The position numbers were made by a program, and so were the translations under genes. Below, piece by piece: positions 1 through 10,918 of a DNA stretch of 64,000 nt. This DNA is from Takakia lepidozioides. Lineage: Eukaryota > Streptophyta > Takakiopsida > Takakiales > Takakiaceae. The stretch's first letter is position 1, and every line of letters starts with the position of its first letter. The notes under the pieces are model-generated. The model did no database searches. It was not told where the DNA came from and saw only the letters and a program-made list of their open reading frames with translations. The stretch spans positions 26,102,001 through 26,166,000 of the forward strand of contig CM060734.1 of NCBI GenBank assembly GCA_030704615.1, read 5' to 3'.

Positions 1-1022
1 GGAGCTTACAAAGTACAACATTGCCAAAGCTAAGAAACGGTATGAACGGCAGGCGAATCGAAAGCGGAGGGAAGTTAAGTTTGAGGCAGGCACGGAGGTC
101 TGGTTGAACATCAAGAATTTTTGACTACCTCCGGAAGTGAGTCCAAAGTTTGTACCTCTGTATGCGGGGCATTTTCGCATCCGGAAGGTTATGAATGAGG
201 ATGTGTATAAATTGGAGCTGCCGGCAAACAGCAAGGTGCATCCGGTATTCCACGTTTCCCTTCTACCAACCACCCCCTGCCCTTCAGAGGTGTCATCTCC
301 ACTTTCTTCTGCTGCAGGCTCAGTGACAGTCCGCGGAGATCGCGAATCTTTCTGCAAGACAACCTTTCATCCCCTACGGTTATTGTCATCTTAAAGAAAA
401 CTTCATCGACTTGCGAGGGGTAGATGAATGGCTGCTCATTTCTTGCTGGTGAAATTGAAGAAAACAGGTCGTAGGCCTCCGTAATCCAATTCCAAGATCT
501 CATCAATGACCCCCACATATTTCAAAGAGTCTATCATTGGATTGGAATCAGTTGAAACATTTATTTCTTGCTAAAAAATTGAACTCACCCCAAAATCAAA
601 GCTTACATGCGAACATCCATCCCTGTATGATTTCCTGTAATGGTTTCCATGTGCCCTCATTGAGGGGTATGATTTCACATGCAACAACGGACGCAAACTC
701 AGACGCCGAACGTCCATGTCCACATCCACCGTGTTCCTCACCTCATTGTCCACTGCCTCTTGTAACCGCTCCACAAAAAAGGGAAAGCGCGTCCGAATCG
801 GCATCGAGTGTTGCGTCCGCCACCTGTTCTGTTGGATCATGAAAATGAACCTAAGTACGAGGTGGAGGCAGTGCTTAAGTCGAGGAGGTTCAAGAATCGA
901 GAAACGGAGTATCTCGTGAAATGGAAGGGCTATCATTAAGTGGAGGCAACTTGGGTGCGTGCCTCAGACATCCGAGGCGGTTGCAGCTTTCGAAGGGCGA
1001 CCTCAGAAGCGGAAGAAGCGTT
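1..1022 (+). pseudogene. Chromovirus (Ty3/gypsy) pol 3' remnant: integrase C-terminus plus chromodomain
   Basis: Bases 1-300 encode the end of a Ty3/gypsy integrase. A basic stretch (KAKKRYERQANRKRR) leads to a GPY/F-type module with [15 protein letters not shown] and ends in HPVFHVSLL, the usual close of chromovirus integrases. About 530 bp later (829-1010) there is a chromodomain: KYEVEAVLKSRRF, then EYLVKWKGYH and VEATWV. Chromodomains on these integrases are thought to guide insertion to marked chromatin. The copy is dead: TGA at 122-124, TAA at 936-938 inside the chromodomain, and unrelated-looking sequence between the two parts. The start lies outside the window. The family assignment is firm; the exact clade is not. 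Confidence 0.85.
300..826. other. Unassigned insert between integrase end and chromodomain
   Basis: In chromoviruses the chromodomain normally follows the integrase almost directly. Here about 530 bp intervene with no pol similarity I can see. The minus strand has an open stretch across 571-936, but it overlaps the chromodomain and I do not regard it as a gene. A small nested insertion is the simplest reading. I found no clear target duplication or terminal repeat. Confidence 0.35.
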
Positions 1023-1058
1023 GATGGGGACATCAACCTTGGATCGTGGGGGAGGAAA

Positions 1059-1915
1059 TGCATGCTTAGTCCGGCTTAGCTAGCTCAGGAATCCGATTGC
1101 AAAAACTTATGTTGTACAAATTTTGTTTATAAATGAAATGGTTTCCAAATGTTGTGCGTCCTATTTTGTTTGGAATGGTGATGCATGGTATGGTTGGCTA
1201 GTGTGTAGAATGCATGCTAGCTTACAAAAGTGGGAGAGGTAAATTGGATTAATCGTGTGTTTGCGCAGTGCCGAAATCGGGTGACTCCCATCCAAGGGGC
1301 AAGGAAACTTGCGCCTTCTTTGGGAGTTCATGTGCTAGTGCGCACCTGGCGCATGCGCGTACTATAACTACACTACCGAGGGGGGTGCCTTGTAGTGCGG
1401 GCTAACGCGGAAGCTACGTGCTTTCGTTCACGTACTATAATCATGTAGCCTCGGGACGAAGTCGTAATGCGGCTTCGGCGTGTTCCCGTACCTCAGACCA
1501 GCATTCCAAGGCGGACCCAATTGTAGTGATTGGGGCGCACGGTTGGTTCAAGGTTATCTTCCTAGTAAAAAAGGGTTCAATGTGAACCCTTGCTCAAGGT
1601 GATGCAAAAAAAATGGCATCATGAGCGGTCGCAAGCAATGTTGTTGCAGTAAGGAGATTCGATCCTCGGGGAGGATCGTTCCTTGGCCTTGAAGTGGGCC
1701 AAGAAGAGTGCACTGGGTGGAGCTTGAGAGGCTCCACCCTTGGCCGGGACTTGGAGGAAGTCGGCCGAACTAGCTAGTGGAGAGTAGAGTCAAGTGGGGG
1801 TTTGGTTCTTTGCCATGGGACGCCATGGTACGGAAACAAACTCCTTGATGTGGGACGCCACAACTTGGATGTTAGTTTCTACAAAATAGATAAGTCGATG
1901 AGGACATCGACTCCC
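1059..1915 (+). repeat. Probable 3' LTR of the chromovirus remnant
   Basis: A purine-rich tract (GTGGGGGAGGAAA, 1047-1058) just before TGCATGC at 1059 fits a polypurine tract followed by an LTR start. The following 850 bp have no coding potential and contain two related phrases around CGCGTACTATAA and CACGTACTATAA. No second LTR is in the window, so the right boundary is uncertain; it must lie before the GCTCATG-type end that starts about 1921. Confidence 0.45.
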
Positions 1916-1920
1916 CGTTG

Positions 1921-1985
1921 GGGGGGTTGCTATTCCATGAGCTCATGAGCCCATGAACGGCCATGCATGAGCCATGAGCCGCCAA
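1921..1985 (+). mobile_element. Left terminus of a GCTCATG-type TIR element
   Basis: GGGGGGTTGCTATTCCATGA is followed by clustered CATGAGC words. The reverse complement closely matches the ends at 9103-9136, 13835-13890 and 62463-62528. This one faces right and 21121 also faces right, while the other three face left, as expected for terminal inverted repeats with repeated subterminal sites. Its partner could be the end at 9136 or that at 13890. The flank CCGTTGGGG (1915-1923) resembles CTGTTGGGG at 13892-13900, but this is too weak to be decisive. Confidence 0.6.
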
Positions 1986-3002
1986 GTAACACTCTACGAA
2001 TAACGGCAGGTTTTTGAAAGTAGTATTTTTTTAATACTTTGTGAAGATCAAAATTTGCTTTTCGAAGATTTCTGCGCTCATGCTCGAAACACTCCGCTCA
2101 TGAATAACAGTATCCGCTCATGACCGAGAGCCCAAGCTCATGTACCGCCAGCCCAGGTCATGGAAAAACTGCATACTGGCCAATAACGGCGCCGCAACCA
2201 CAGGAAGGGGCGCCCGTGGAATTACAATCGAGTTTTCCAGACTCCCAACATGCAATGTGGGCCTGTAACTGTGGATTGTACTTTTCCAGAACTGTAGGCT
2301 GGCTGGGGATAACGGTGCTGAAATTGGGCACCAGAAAACCAATAGGCGGCTGAAAGCTCCGGAGTGAAGGCAATAACGGCGCCGAAATAGAGGACCCGGG
2401 GTCCTGCCAGACGCGCAATGTGGACCTGTTATCGTGGATAGTACTTTTCCAGGATCTCACGGTTCTCCAGGACTTCGAAATGGGTGATGTTCCCTGATAA
2501 CGGCACGGAAATTGGGCACCCATGTCCAGAAGGTGTCGGTTGATTTGGCCGCAGTGAAGCATCAAAGGTGCCAAAATGTAGGATGGTTGACCTCAAAATG
2601 GGGCCCGAGACTGGCAATTGCAAACTATGCTGAATCTTGTGGTGTATGTGTGCAATAAATGTACCGACATGTGGGAGAAATTTTGAGTTTTGCCGTATAC
2701 CACATTGGTGGTGGAGCAATGATATCCAATTCCGCCGGCCTCAGTCTCATTCCGCTCTGCTCGTTGCTCCATTGCACATCTCATCTCTCCTCTCTACGGA
2801 ATTTGCAATTGAGCATAACAATTTTTGGGACGTGTGGTCTGTGTATGGGAATGGTCTTTGTGGACAAGGTGCAGTATGTGAATGCAGTAATCATTAATAC
2901 TAGGCGCCATGGACATTGGAACAAGACACCTGTAATCCATTAAAGGCACTGCATGTGGCAAATATAGCCATATCATTGGCAGCAAAAATGAGTTCAGGGA
3001 TA
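1986..3002. other. Non-coding interior with scattered GGCGCC palindromes
   Basis: I see no credible gene. Short open frames on both strands shadow each other. The stretch carries several phrases of the type AATAACGGCGCCG (near 2185 and 2370) and more CGCTCATG words up to about 2160, so it reads as subterminal sequence of the element that starts at 1921. Confidence 0.4.
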
Positions 3003-3795
3003 AATAGGCCACAATGGGCCCATGCATCTCCAAAAAATGAACGCTCCGCACTGATCCATTATCAGACAAAACCAGAATTGAAGGCATGCTTATTGGAAAC
3101 AGACTACAAGGGGACACTTCTCCTATTACGACACCATAATAGGGGAGGCGATGGAAACACAACAGCACAAATGTAAAGTTTTTTGCCAACAGACATGCAT
3201 GTTGCGGGATAAATGTCTCAAAATTGGGTGACAATATGAAGTCCAGAAGTTTCAGAGGGATCAAAGCACCGGAATAGGCCTGAATGGGCCTTTGCATCTC
3301 CAAAAAATGTATGCTTTGCACTGATCCATTAATAAGCAAATGCAGAATTAGAGGCATGCTTATTGGAAACAGGGCTAAAGGAGACACTTCCCATATTACG
3401 ACACCGTAAGAGGGTAGGCGATGGAAACACAACGGGACCAAATCTATAGTTGTTGCTAATAAACAAGCATGCTATGGGATGAAGATCACAATATGAAGTG
3501 CAGAAGTTTCAGAGGAATAAGGGCACCAAAATAGGCCGAAATTGGCCCTTGCATCTCTAAAAAATGAATGCTTTACACTGATCCATTAGCAAACAAAACC
3601 ATAATTCAAAGATACAGGCTGGAAGGGGACACTTATCCTATTACGGCACCGTAATAGGGCAGTCCATGGAAACACGACGACACCAAAATGTATAGTTCTT
3701 GCCAAAAGACTTGTGTGTAATGGGATGAAGGTCACAAAATTAGGTCACAATATGAGGTCCACAAGTTTCGAAGGGATAAAGGCGCCGCAATAACA
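3003..3795 (+). repeat. Three tandem copies of a ~265-bp repeat
   Basis: The phrase containing AATAGGCC, GGGCC and TGCATCTCC recurs at about 3003, 3272 and 3531. Each is followed by AAAAAATGAA/GTA, a CACTGATCCATTA segment and a CCTATTACG block whose two halves are complementary (for example TTACGGCACCGTAA near 3641). Spacing is about 269 and 259 bp. The copies are clearly diverged, so the expansion is old. Confidence 0.7.
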
Positions 3796-3953
3796 ACACT
3801 GAAAGGGTATATGTGATATAACACACTTTGCAGTTTCTGAATTATGATCGTCCAATGTCAATCTTCTCCCTATATCCTGCCTGAGGACCTTGTGGAGCTC
3901 GTTGAAGCTCAGTGTTGGAGCATGGATGAAGTCGTCCACTATAGGAATGCACT

Positions 3954-4478
3954 TCATGCGCTTCTGATATTTGTAGTACAAGTGTTTTCAGGGGAAGAGT
4001 TTACAGGTGTTTGCAGAGACATCCCTCTCCACGACTGGCCTGCCATATTGGGTAATGATCTGAGATGCAGCTCAGGCTCGTCCTCGCGACGCAGTGCACT
4101 GTCTAGCAGTGATTCCACCGACTGTGACGGAGAAGGAGTGGGAGTCCTGCTTGGACCTGGCGTCCTAAGCAACATCGTTGGGCCCCGAGGTTGAGTGCGG
4201 ATGTCCATATCTGATCTCCACGAATCCCCGTCGCCTCCTGGGAAGTTGTCAATTATTCTCTTCACCGGCCGATTGTGGACATCACCCTCGAGACAGTCCC
4301 CCCGATGGTGTAAGGGTGTCGATCTTATAGCTTCTCGCAATGCTGTAGTCCATTTCCCAGCTTCCAGCAGTTCCTTCATATCTCCCTCGCCCAGCTTCTT
4401 CCTTGTGCCGTAATAGAGATGAACAGTCCCGACATAACAGTTTGAAACCCTCGGGATGGATGAATTACGACATCGCAA
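3954..4478 (-). CDS. Unrecognised ORF fragment with a TPSPS-rich segment
   Basis: A 174-codon open frame lies on the minus strand between two repeat blocks. I do not recognise it. Its middle is polar and charged (RSTPLHHRGDCLEGDVH), with a proline-serine run (PGPSRTPTPSPSQS), then an acidic stretch. The N-terminal 20 or so residues run into repeated DNA at about 4434, so the true start is unclear. Codon content looks more gene-like than its neighbours. It could be an exon fragment captured by the surrounding element, or chance. Confidence 0.3.
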   Translation of the reverse strand: MRCRNSSIPRVSNCYVGTVHLYYGTRKKLGEGDMKELLEAGKWTTALREAIRSTPLHHRGDCLEGDVHNRPVKRIIDNFPGGDGDSWRSDMDIRTQPRGPTMLLRTPGPSRTPTPSPSQSVESLLDSALRREDEPELHLRSLPNMAGQSWRGMSLQTPVNSSPENTCTTNIRSA

Positions 4479-4790
4479 AAGGGATGAACAGGCACAAAAG
4501 CGGACAAGAAAAGGATGTCACGCCCCTATTACGGGATGAACGGGATGACAATCAAATGAGAATGGCATGATCTCGAGGAATTTAAGGCGTCGTAATAGGG
4601 ATGAATAGTCCCAATATGACAGTTCGAAACCCTCGGGATGGATGAATTACGACGCCACAATAGGGATGAACAAGCACGAAAGCGGACGAGAAATGGATAT
4701 CACACGGCTATGACGGCGTCGTAATAGGGGTGAACGAGATGACAATCAATTGAGAATGACATCATCTAGATGAATTCCTAGATTAACGCA
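4434..4790 (+). repeat. Two direct copies of a ~184-bp repeat
   Basis: ACAGTTYGAAACCCTCGGGA occurs at about 4437 and 4619, each time followed by GATGGATGAATTACGAC, a GGGATGAACARGCAC phrase and AGCGGACRAGAAA. The units share vocabulary (GGATGAATTACGAC, GGGATGAAC) with the 64-bp minisatellite downstream and may be its longer-period relative. Confidence 0.6.
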
Positions 4791-4824
4791 CTTTGAACGT
4801 AGCTAATCGAATACCCCATCCCGG

Positions 4825-5845
4825 CGACGAATGAATTTCGGCGCTGAAATAGGGATGAACATACCCGTGAACAAAAAAAAATTTCAGCCCACGGATGAAT
4901 TTTGGCGCCGAAATAAGGATGAATATACGCGTGACCAAAAACGAATTTCGGCCCACGGATGAATTTCGGCACCGAAATAGGGCTGAACTTACCCGTGAGC
5001 AAAAATAAATTTCCACCCATGGATGAATTTCGGCGCCGAAATAGGAATGAACGAACCCGTGAGCAAAAATGAATTTAAACCTATGGATGAATTTTGACGT
5101 CGAAATAAGGATGAAGATACGCGTGAGTAAAAAGTTATTTCGACCCACGGATGATTTTCGGCGCCGAAATAGGGATGAATGTACCCGTGAACAGATGGAT
5201 GAATCACGATGTCGCAAAGGGTTGAACATGCAAGAATGCAGACGACAAGGGGACGAAACCATTGAATTGCGGCACCGTTATTGGGACGATCGGGCCCATC
5301 ACGTCGAAAAAAGCCTATACACACACACACAACCTCCTTCACGGATGAATTTCGGCGCCGAAATAGGCCAATCCTGAGGAACCACCACCAGGAAAAAAAA
5401 AAAAAAAAACGGTCACGGATGAATTTCGGCGCCGAAATAGTGATGAACATACCTTTGAGCAAAAAATTATTTCGGATCACGGATGAATTTCGGCGCCGAA
5501 ATAGGGATGAACCTACCTGGGAGCAAAAAGTTATTTCGACCCACGGATGAATTTTGGTGCCGAAATATAGATGAACATACCCGCGAGCAAAACGTTATCT
5601 CGACCCACGGATGAATTTCGGCGCCAAAATAGGGAAGAACGTACCCGAAAGTTATTTCGACCTACGGATGAATTTCGTACCCGTAATCAGGATGAACGTA
5701 CCCGTAATCAAAATGTAAACCCACGGATGAATTTTGGCGCTGAAATATGGATGAACATACCCGTGAGCAGAAAGGTATTTCGACCCACGGATAAATTTCG
5801 GTGCCGAAATTCGGATGAACATATCCGTGAGCAAAAGTTAGGGCT
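4825..5845 (+). repeat. Minisatellite, ~64-bp period, each unit with a GGCGCC palindrome
   Basis: About 14 units read ACGGATGAATTTCGGCGCCG, then AAATAGGGATGAAC, then a TACCCGTGAGCAAAA phrase. Unit starts are near 4830, 4897, 4961, 5023, 5087, 5153, 5346, 5417, 5482, 5546, 5611, 5667, 5727 and 5790. The centre TTTCGGCGCCGAAA is a perfect palindrome in the best units. Units 5195-5345 are interrupted by unrelated sequence and a CACACACA run. Open frames on both strands here come from reading through the repeat and are not genes. Confidence 0.85.
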
Positions 5846-7140
5846 GAATCTCAACAAATAGATGTATTCGACCATGGTGTCCAATATAAGCCGACATACT
5901 AGGTGCGGTCTGCTTTCACCTCTGACTTCCTTAACAACTCCGGATTGATGGTTGTTTTAAAGTCCTTCAGAGGTGCAAGTCCCACTTCTTGCACTCTATA
6001 TAACACAACATATGTGCCACGTGCGTTTTTACGCTTATCTGTCATCCTGTCACAGAACACACACATTCCAATAATGGCAACGCAATCGGCCCGTATGCAG
6101 AAGAAAGGATGACATTGAACCCAATTGGATGGGTCTGATATTAAAAGTGGTTGCTACGTAGACAGAAGGTCTATCATGAACAAGTCATAGTAAGAGCGAC
6201 ATTAATCCTCCGTCTGAGGATTCGTTGGAAAGTTTTCGGATGACAATCTCTTCGGCCAATTCTCGTACCTATATTTCATTATGAGGACCTTCGAGGACTC
6301 TGGGCCAGGTCTATAAGTCATCCAATTCCAAATGAAACCAGTATATATTACAATTACGGCGCCATTATATGCTACCGAACTTAGATTTCTTAGCCTAAAT
6401 CTGCAAGTACAAAGGCACGGACACCTCGACGTGAAACCCAACGGTCAATATTCACTGACTGCCGTACGCAATTTCGGCGCCGCAATAGCAACTGCAGCGG
6501 CACATAAATGAGTATTTCATGTCTTTACAACCATTACAAAAATGCAAATTCGTAGAAAAAACGTCATTTCCATGTATAAAACTTGTCATCAAATAGCAAT
6601 GTCATTTATCATTCTTATAATAGTGTCATTGTTCATCCATCATCTGGGTCAGTTCATTCATATTGCGGTGTCGTAATTCATCAGTGGAGGGGCCGACCGG
6701 TGTCCATTTATTCCTATTGTGGCACCGCAATTCATCCAAAAAGACACCGCGTATCATCCAAAGCGCTCTTTATTGTCTTCAAGATAGACCCGTTCATCTA
6801 AATTAGGATGAACGTACCCGTAATAAAAAAAGAGTCGGCCCATCCACAGAACGTGATAACCCGACACTGTTGAAATATGGTGCCGTAATATAGTTGAATG
6901 GGCCCATCTGTAGAACGGAATAGCCCGACACAGATGAATTAATACGCCATATTATGGATGAACATGCCAATCCCCATAGCGGGATAACCCGACACTGATG
7001 AGTTGCGGCGCCGTAATAGGGATAAACGGGCCCAATCCAAGGAACGGAAAGCATTCCTGGCCTGGATGAGTTCCACTGTTGGATGTGAGATCCCCAAAAA
7101 GACCCAGGCCCTCGTCCGGGATGCCATCGTCCTTGCAGGC
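5846..7140. other. Non-coding, degenerate repeats with GGYGCC palindromes
   Basis: No credible gene. Scattered related phrases continue: ATTACGGCGCC near 6355, AATTTCGGCGCCG near 6472, GCGGTGTCGTAATTCATC near 6664, ATGGTGCCGTAATA near 6880 and TTGCGGCGCCGTAATAGG near 7002. They look like worn members of the 4.8-5.8 kb array. Confidence 0.4.
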
Positions 7141-7144
7141 AGCG

Positions 7145-8640
7145 GTCGCGGACCAAGTACAGATCCAAAGTTGTCAAGTCTATAGCGATCCCTGACCCAA
7201 GCCTTTAAGAGACAATATTGTCAGAGATAGCAAAGCACTACTCAAAAGCCATCAAACCAGAGATGTGGAAAAACTACATCATATCACCACCGCCTGTGTG
7301 GACCCGGCCGAGAAGGTATACAAATGTCTGCGACTATTTTACTGTCTCATTAAAATCCTCTGTCAGCTATCAAAATTGCTCTCTAACATATGTTACAAGA
7401 TGAGTGCGGAAGCCTTGAAAGTGTGGACGGAAAGAAGTGCTGCACCCACCTTGAATGAAGTGGACTTGCATCAACAGCATGGACCATCTAACCTGCGATG
7501 GCCAGAAGGTAAGCTCTAGAGTTGTCTAGTGTAAATTGCGGCACCCTTATTCTAATTGTGGGGAATCTTATGTCAAAATAATGACCTTGTTTTTGTGCAG
7601 CCTCTTCTACTTGACACATTCATCAAGAAGAATTCAGTTTTGAATTCTGGGGAGACGGTTGTATGGTTGACTCCACAGTGGACCCTATAGAGTATGACAT
7701 TCTCTTCAACCATGTCTTACCACGCAATATTCCATGGGACATGAGGGGGGAGGGCTTGGAGGCATGGGAGGACAAGAAGTCCCACTTTCATTCAAATGCT
7801 GATGGAAACATGTTCAAGCATAGAAGGCAGGGTGTTGGACATTGCAGCCAACACAAGTAGGAGATTCTTGTAATTGCGGTGTCGTTATTAGAGTCCATTG
7901 TCCTCTATAGATATTCATGGATTTACTATGGCTACTCACGATTGCCATTGACATATTTATTCTTGATCACTAGACTCATGGATAGGTGCTTCAATGTACT
8001 GGGCCGGGCGCGAGTCTAGCCGGCATGTCTTCGCATTTGAAGGAAAAACAACCTTCTACGACTCCCATGTAGCGGGCCTGCAACAGTTGCCAGCAGAGGA
8101 GGAGCATGAGGACTGGCAAGAAAGGACCTTCTGGCAAAGAAAAACATTTGTATTTCTCTCTTTGTTTCATCAACCATCTCCTCATTGGACGAGTCTGCAA
8201 GGCTGTAACATGGCAGTACGTAAATATTGCCATGTGTCAACAAACGTTTAGGGTTTATAACGGTCAAACATGGATGTCGCTATAATTGAACCCAACACAC
8301 TTACAATGGTGCAACTCACTGAAATACATGCATTGGGGGAAGCGGCTTCTCCCGTACTTGAGCCTCCTCAACTTCGGTCTCCTCCTCCCCTTCTTATTTC
8401 TTCTCCCATTGTATGCAAACACGGCTGCTAGATATCCATTAGGAGGGCGGAGAGGCCTAATCGGGTGAGCAATTACTGGCTGCAAGAAATGAGAGAATAC
8501 AATTGAGGGAGGCCCAATACAGGAATTGTCAAGGCCAAAGTACTCAAGTTTATCGCTCTGTCCGCGTCTGAAAGTGACGGCAATGAGGAGGACACTTTGC
8601 AAGCTTAGGTGGAGAGTGAATGGCAATTTCCTAACCTCTC
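7145..8640 (+). pseudogene. Methyltransferase-like gene, copy A (truncated and frameshifted)
   Basis: Exon-sized blocks match copy C (56.6-62.3 kb) in order. 7150-7312 holds AKHYSKAIKP then EKLHHITTACVDPAEK, followed by a GT donor. About 7404-7510 matches the end of the motif-IV exon. 7601-7860 holds VDSTVDPIEYDI and then, one frame over, a match to the SAM-motif exon with FIQMLMETCS. 7997-8120 holds RHVFAFEG and VAGLQQLP. 8540-8640 matches the acidic C-terminus. The exons between the EKLHH exon and the motif-IV exon end are missing, roughly 2.3 kb in copy C. The glycine-rich SAM motif of copy C (LDLTCGTG) reads LDIAANTS here, so binding would be lost. Frames change at least twice. It is a relic that ends just before the terminus at 9103. 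Confidence 0.7.
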
Positions 8641-9102
8641 TTCAGTCAGTGTGGGATTTATTTAGTCTTAAAAAAAAGCCAATTCAACTGTATTATGTGA
8701 CGGGACCTCTTATCTTCGACAGAAAAATGACACAACAATAGGCTAGTATACGGTGTTGGGAACAACAAGACCTTTACAAATGATATAATAGTGTTGCAAT
8801 AAGCCAATGTCAGACTTTACTTTATAATTTTGGGTGACCACAAACAAAAAAACGTCGCAGCAATAGGCTGGTCTCACGTCATCACTACCAAGAAATTTTT
8901 CGAGAAGCACGAAGCTGGTATTACGGCACCGTGATTAACCCATCTCCTGCCATTTTCAATTCTTTTTCCAAACCCTAAATGTGAATAACGGCGCCGCAAT
9001 AGGCCTAGCCGCGTCCCCGGAGTTTAGAAATAGTGCCTATTACCGTGGATATATGCCCTATTACCATCAATAACGACAGATAATTTCTAATTCCGTGGAT
9101 GC
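8641..9102. other. Non-coding interior near element end
   Basis: No gene seen. Contains ATTACGGCACCGTGAT near 8920 and AATAACGGCGCCGCAATAGG near 8983, the palindrome type found throughout 2-9 kb, and a TTCCGTGGAT phrase near 9090 that also precedes the ends at 13890 and 62528. Confidence 0.4.
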
Positions 9103-9136
9103 ACGCTCATGGGCTCATGAAATAGTAAACCTCCCC
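9103..9136 (-). mobile_element. Right terminus of a GCTCATG-type TIR element
   Basis: GCTCATGGGCTCATGAAATA followed by GTAAACCTCCCC is the inverted counterpart of the end at 1921. The words CGTGGA and CGCTCATG just upstream also precede the similar ends at 13890 and 62528. It closes the stretch holding methyltransferase-like copy A, so 1921-9136 (about 7.2 kb) is one candidate element. Confidence 0.6.
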
Positions 9137-9711
9137 TGTTGGTAGGGGTGTGTGTCGCTTTCAGGAAAGTATAAATGTCGCGGCCCTTAGCCTTGAGGGT
9201 GGGGGGTCGGGACACAAGAGGGGCTGCCCCTGTGGTGGGGGCAGTGGCAACAATAGGTATGGGGGCTGAAGCACCCTTGAGTGCCCAAGGCACTCAAGGA
9301 GGCAGATGCACTCACTAGGTGGAGCCCCGCACACCAGGTTGCGGTGGGGGTGGTTCCACGAGGGGTGGTGGTAGCTTAGTGGGTCTTAGTGGGGGTGGCA
9401 TAGGACTCACCATGGGGCGGAGACCTTGTGGTGGGAGTCGTGGGGAGTCTTGGGACTCATCACGGCCATTGGGGCCATGGTGGGTGGGCCAAGACTCACC
9501 ACGACTCATCACTGGGAGTCAAGGGTCTTCGTGGTGGTTCGCCATAAAAGAATGGTGTTGTTTGTGAAACACCCACGGACAGTCACAGAAGTATATATAG
9601 GGAGTAGTAACCCCGAGAACGGTGCAAGCCCGTTGGTGACCAAAAACTAGTGAGTAAGCGTGCGAGCCGGAAAGCGACCAAGGTGTGGGGAGCTGTTCCG
9701 GACTGCCAACA
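9137..9711 (+). repeat. Possible solo LTR (TGTTGG...CCAACA)
   Basis: A G-rich 575-bp stretch begins TGTTGG and ends CCAACA, a 6-bp terminal inverted repeat of the LTR type, and contains a TATA-like AGTATATATAGGG at about 9590. It has no good ORF. I see no matching 5-bp flanks and no second copy, so this could also be promoter or leader sequence of copy B. Confidence 0.25.
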
Positions 9712-9881
9712 ATCAAAGGGAATTTCCACTAGGCCCAAAGTGAGCGAGGGTCTTGTGGAGGAGCAAAGGGGGACCGTTATGTCCCGGTGAGCAGCTGAAG
9801 CTCCAAGTTGGCCCGGCGGCCAGTTTGGGAGTTGGGGGCGCGCATCAAAGCGAGTAACTATGACTTGAAGGGGAGCTTACT

Positions 9882-10905
9882 AAAGTGAGGTGCGCGACAC
9901 GTGGTACCTGGACATGTCTAGCGGATTTGTTGACGAATCGGAGAAAGATCTGCATGCGAAAGCGGAGGAGAATAGAAGGGAAAGACGTGTCCCTGCTGGG
10001 CCTGAGTCGGCAAAGGACGCTGCTGCTCTGGAACAATCCAGAAAGGCAGTTGAGATGGCACAGAAGACGGTGGATGCAGCTGTGCAGGCTCAACAGAAGG
10101 GGTCGAAGAAGAGGACTCGCTAGCAAGGAGCAGCAGTTGTGACACCCAAGAAGACGAAGAAGCAGAAACAGAAAGAGCAGGAAGAGGGTGAAGAAGAGGA
10201 CTCCGATAGAGACTTTGCAACCAGCCCACCCCCCGAAACGCAGCCGAAATCCCCTGCGCCCACCGTTGTCACGAAAAGGACGAGAACAGACTCAGCAAAG
10301 AAGGCACTCTTCAACCCCCGAGGGGGGGACCCTTTCGAGCCGGTGGAAATGAAGAGGCCGAAAGTGGAGCCAGAAACAATAGTGCAGTGTGTGAATGAGA
10401 GTTTCTTGGCGGCTTTGGATGGACGGGCAGCCAAGTTGGCATACATCAAGACCATAGAGGGTCTGAAGGGCAGAGCACTGAAGAAGGCGGCTGCCGAAGA
10501 GCCTTCCAACTCCCCTAGGTTTAAGAAGATGGTCTCGTTCTTTGAGAAGATGTGTGCAGGGAAGGATTGCAGGAGGGGTGGAAAAGTCACCGAGTGGTCT
10601 TGCGATATGATCATCTTGGATATTCCGGATGGAGAGCCTGTGGAAGGACTGCATGCTTTGCCGTCTTGGAACAGGTACTCCGAGGACTTTTGGAAAAAAA
10701 GATTCGGGCTCGCCCGCATGGTGTTGGACGACAGAGGCTGTGTCGTTGTCCTTGCGAGCAGAGGCAAAAACACGGAGGCAGGAATTGCGAAGTGGGACCC
10801 GCAAGAATGTCGTCCCAATTCTGAAGAAGAAGTGGATGTGCATCAACACATTGGGCCTTCGGTCGGAAGGGAAAAAGAACGGGAAAACGGAAATGTGGCA
10901 ACTGC
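9882..10905 (+). pseudogene. Methyltransferase-like gene, copy B (central exon with motif IV-like LDIPDG)
   Basis: Continuous frame from about 9890 to 10800 with one TAG (10121-10123). Order: RDTWYLDM, an alanine/glutamate/lysine-rich helix with EQSRKAVEMAQK, a basic run TPKKTKKQKQK, an acidic patch, then a folded region with IIQCVNESFL-like sequence (IVQCVNESFLAAL), CDMIILDIPDG at about 10600-10633, NRYSEDFWKKRFGLARMVLD and CVVVLASRGKNTEAG. This last part has the layout of motif IV of amino-methyltransferases (hydrophobic strand, D-x-P-x, helix, then a GG/strand), but DPPY is replaced by DIPDG. The frame shifts by one base just after AKW, and KKWMCINTLGLRSEG follows. No SAM-motif exon follows; a palindrome array starts at once. 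Confidence 0.72.
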
Positions 10906-10918
10906 AAATACATCGTTT

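Noticed and set aside
4783-5480. Long minus-strand ORFs with repeated PYFGAKIHPW-like peptides
   Set aside because: They arise from reading through the 64-bp minisatellite, whose unit keeps some frames open.
9137-9711. Full LTR retrotransposon between 9.1 and 9.9 kb
   Set aside because: No second LTR, primer site or pol; only the terminal TGTTGG/CCAACA match, so left as a weak solo-LTR candidate.
10120-10818. 232-codon minus-strand ORF
   Set aside because: Antisense of the conserved copy B exon, whose plus-strand reading matches copy C.
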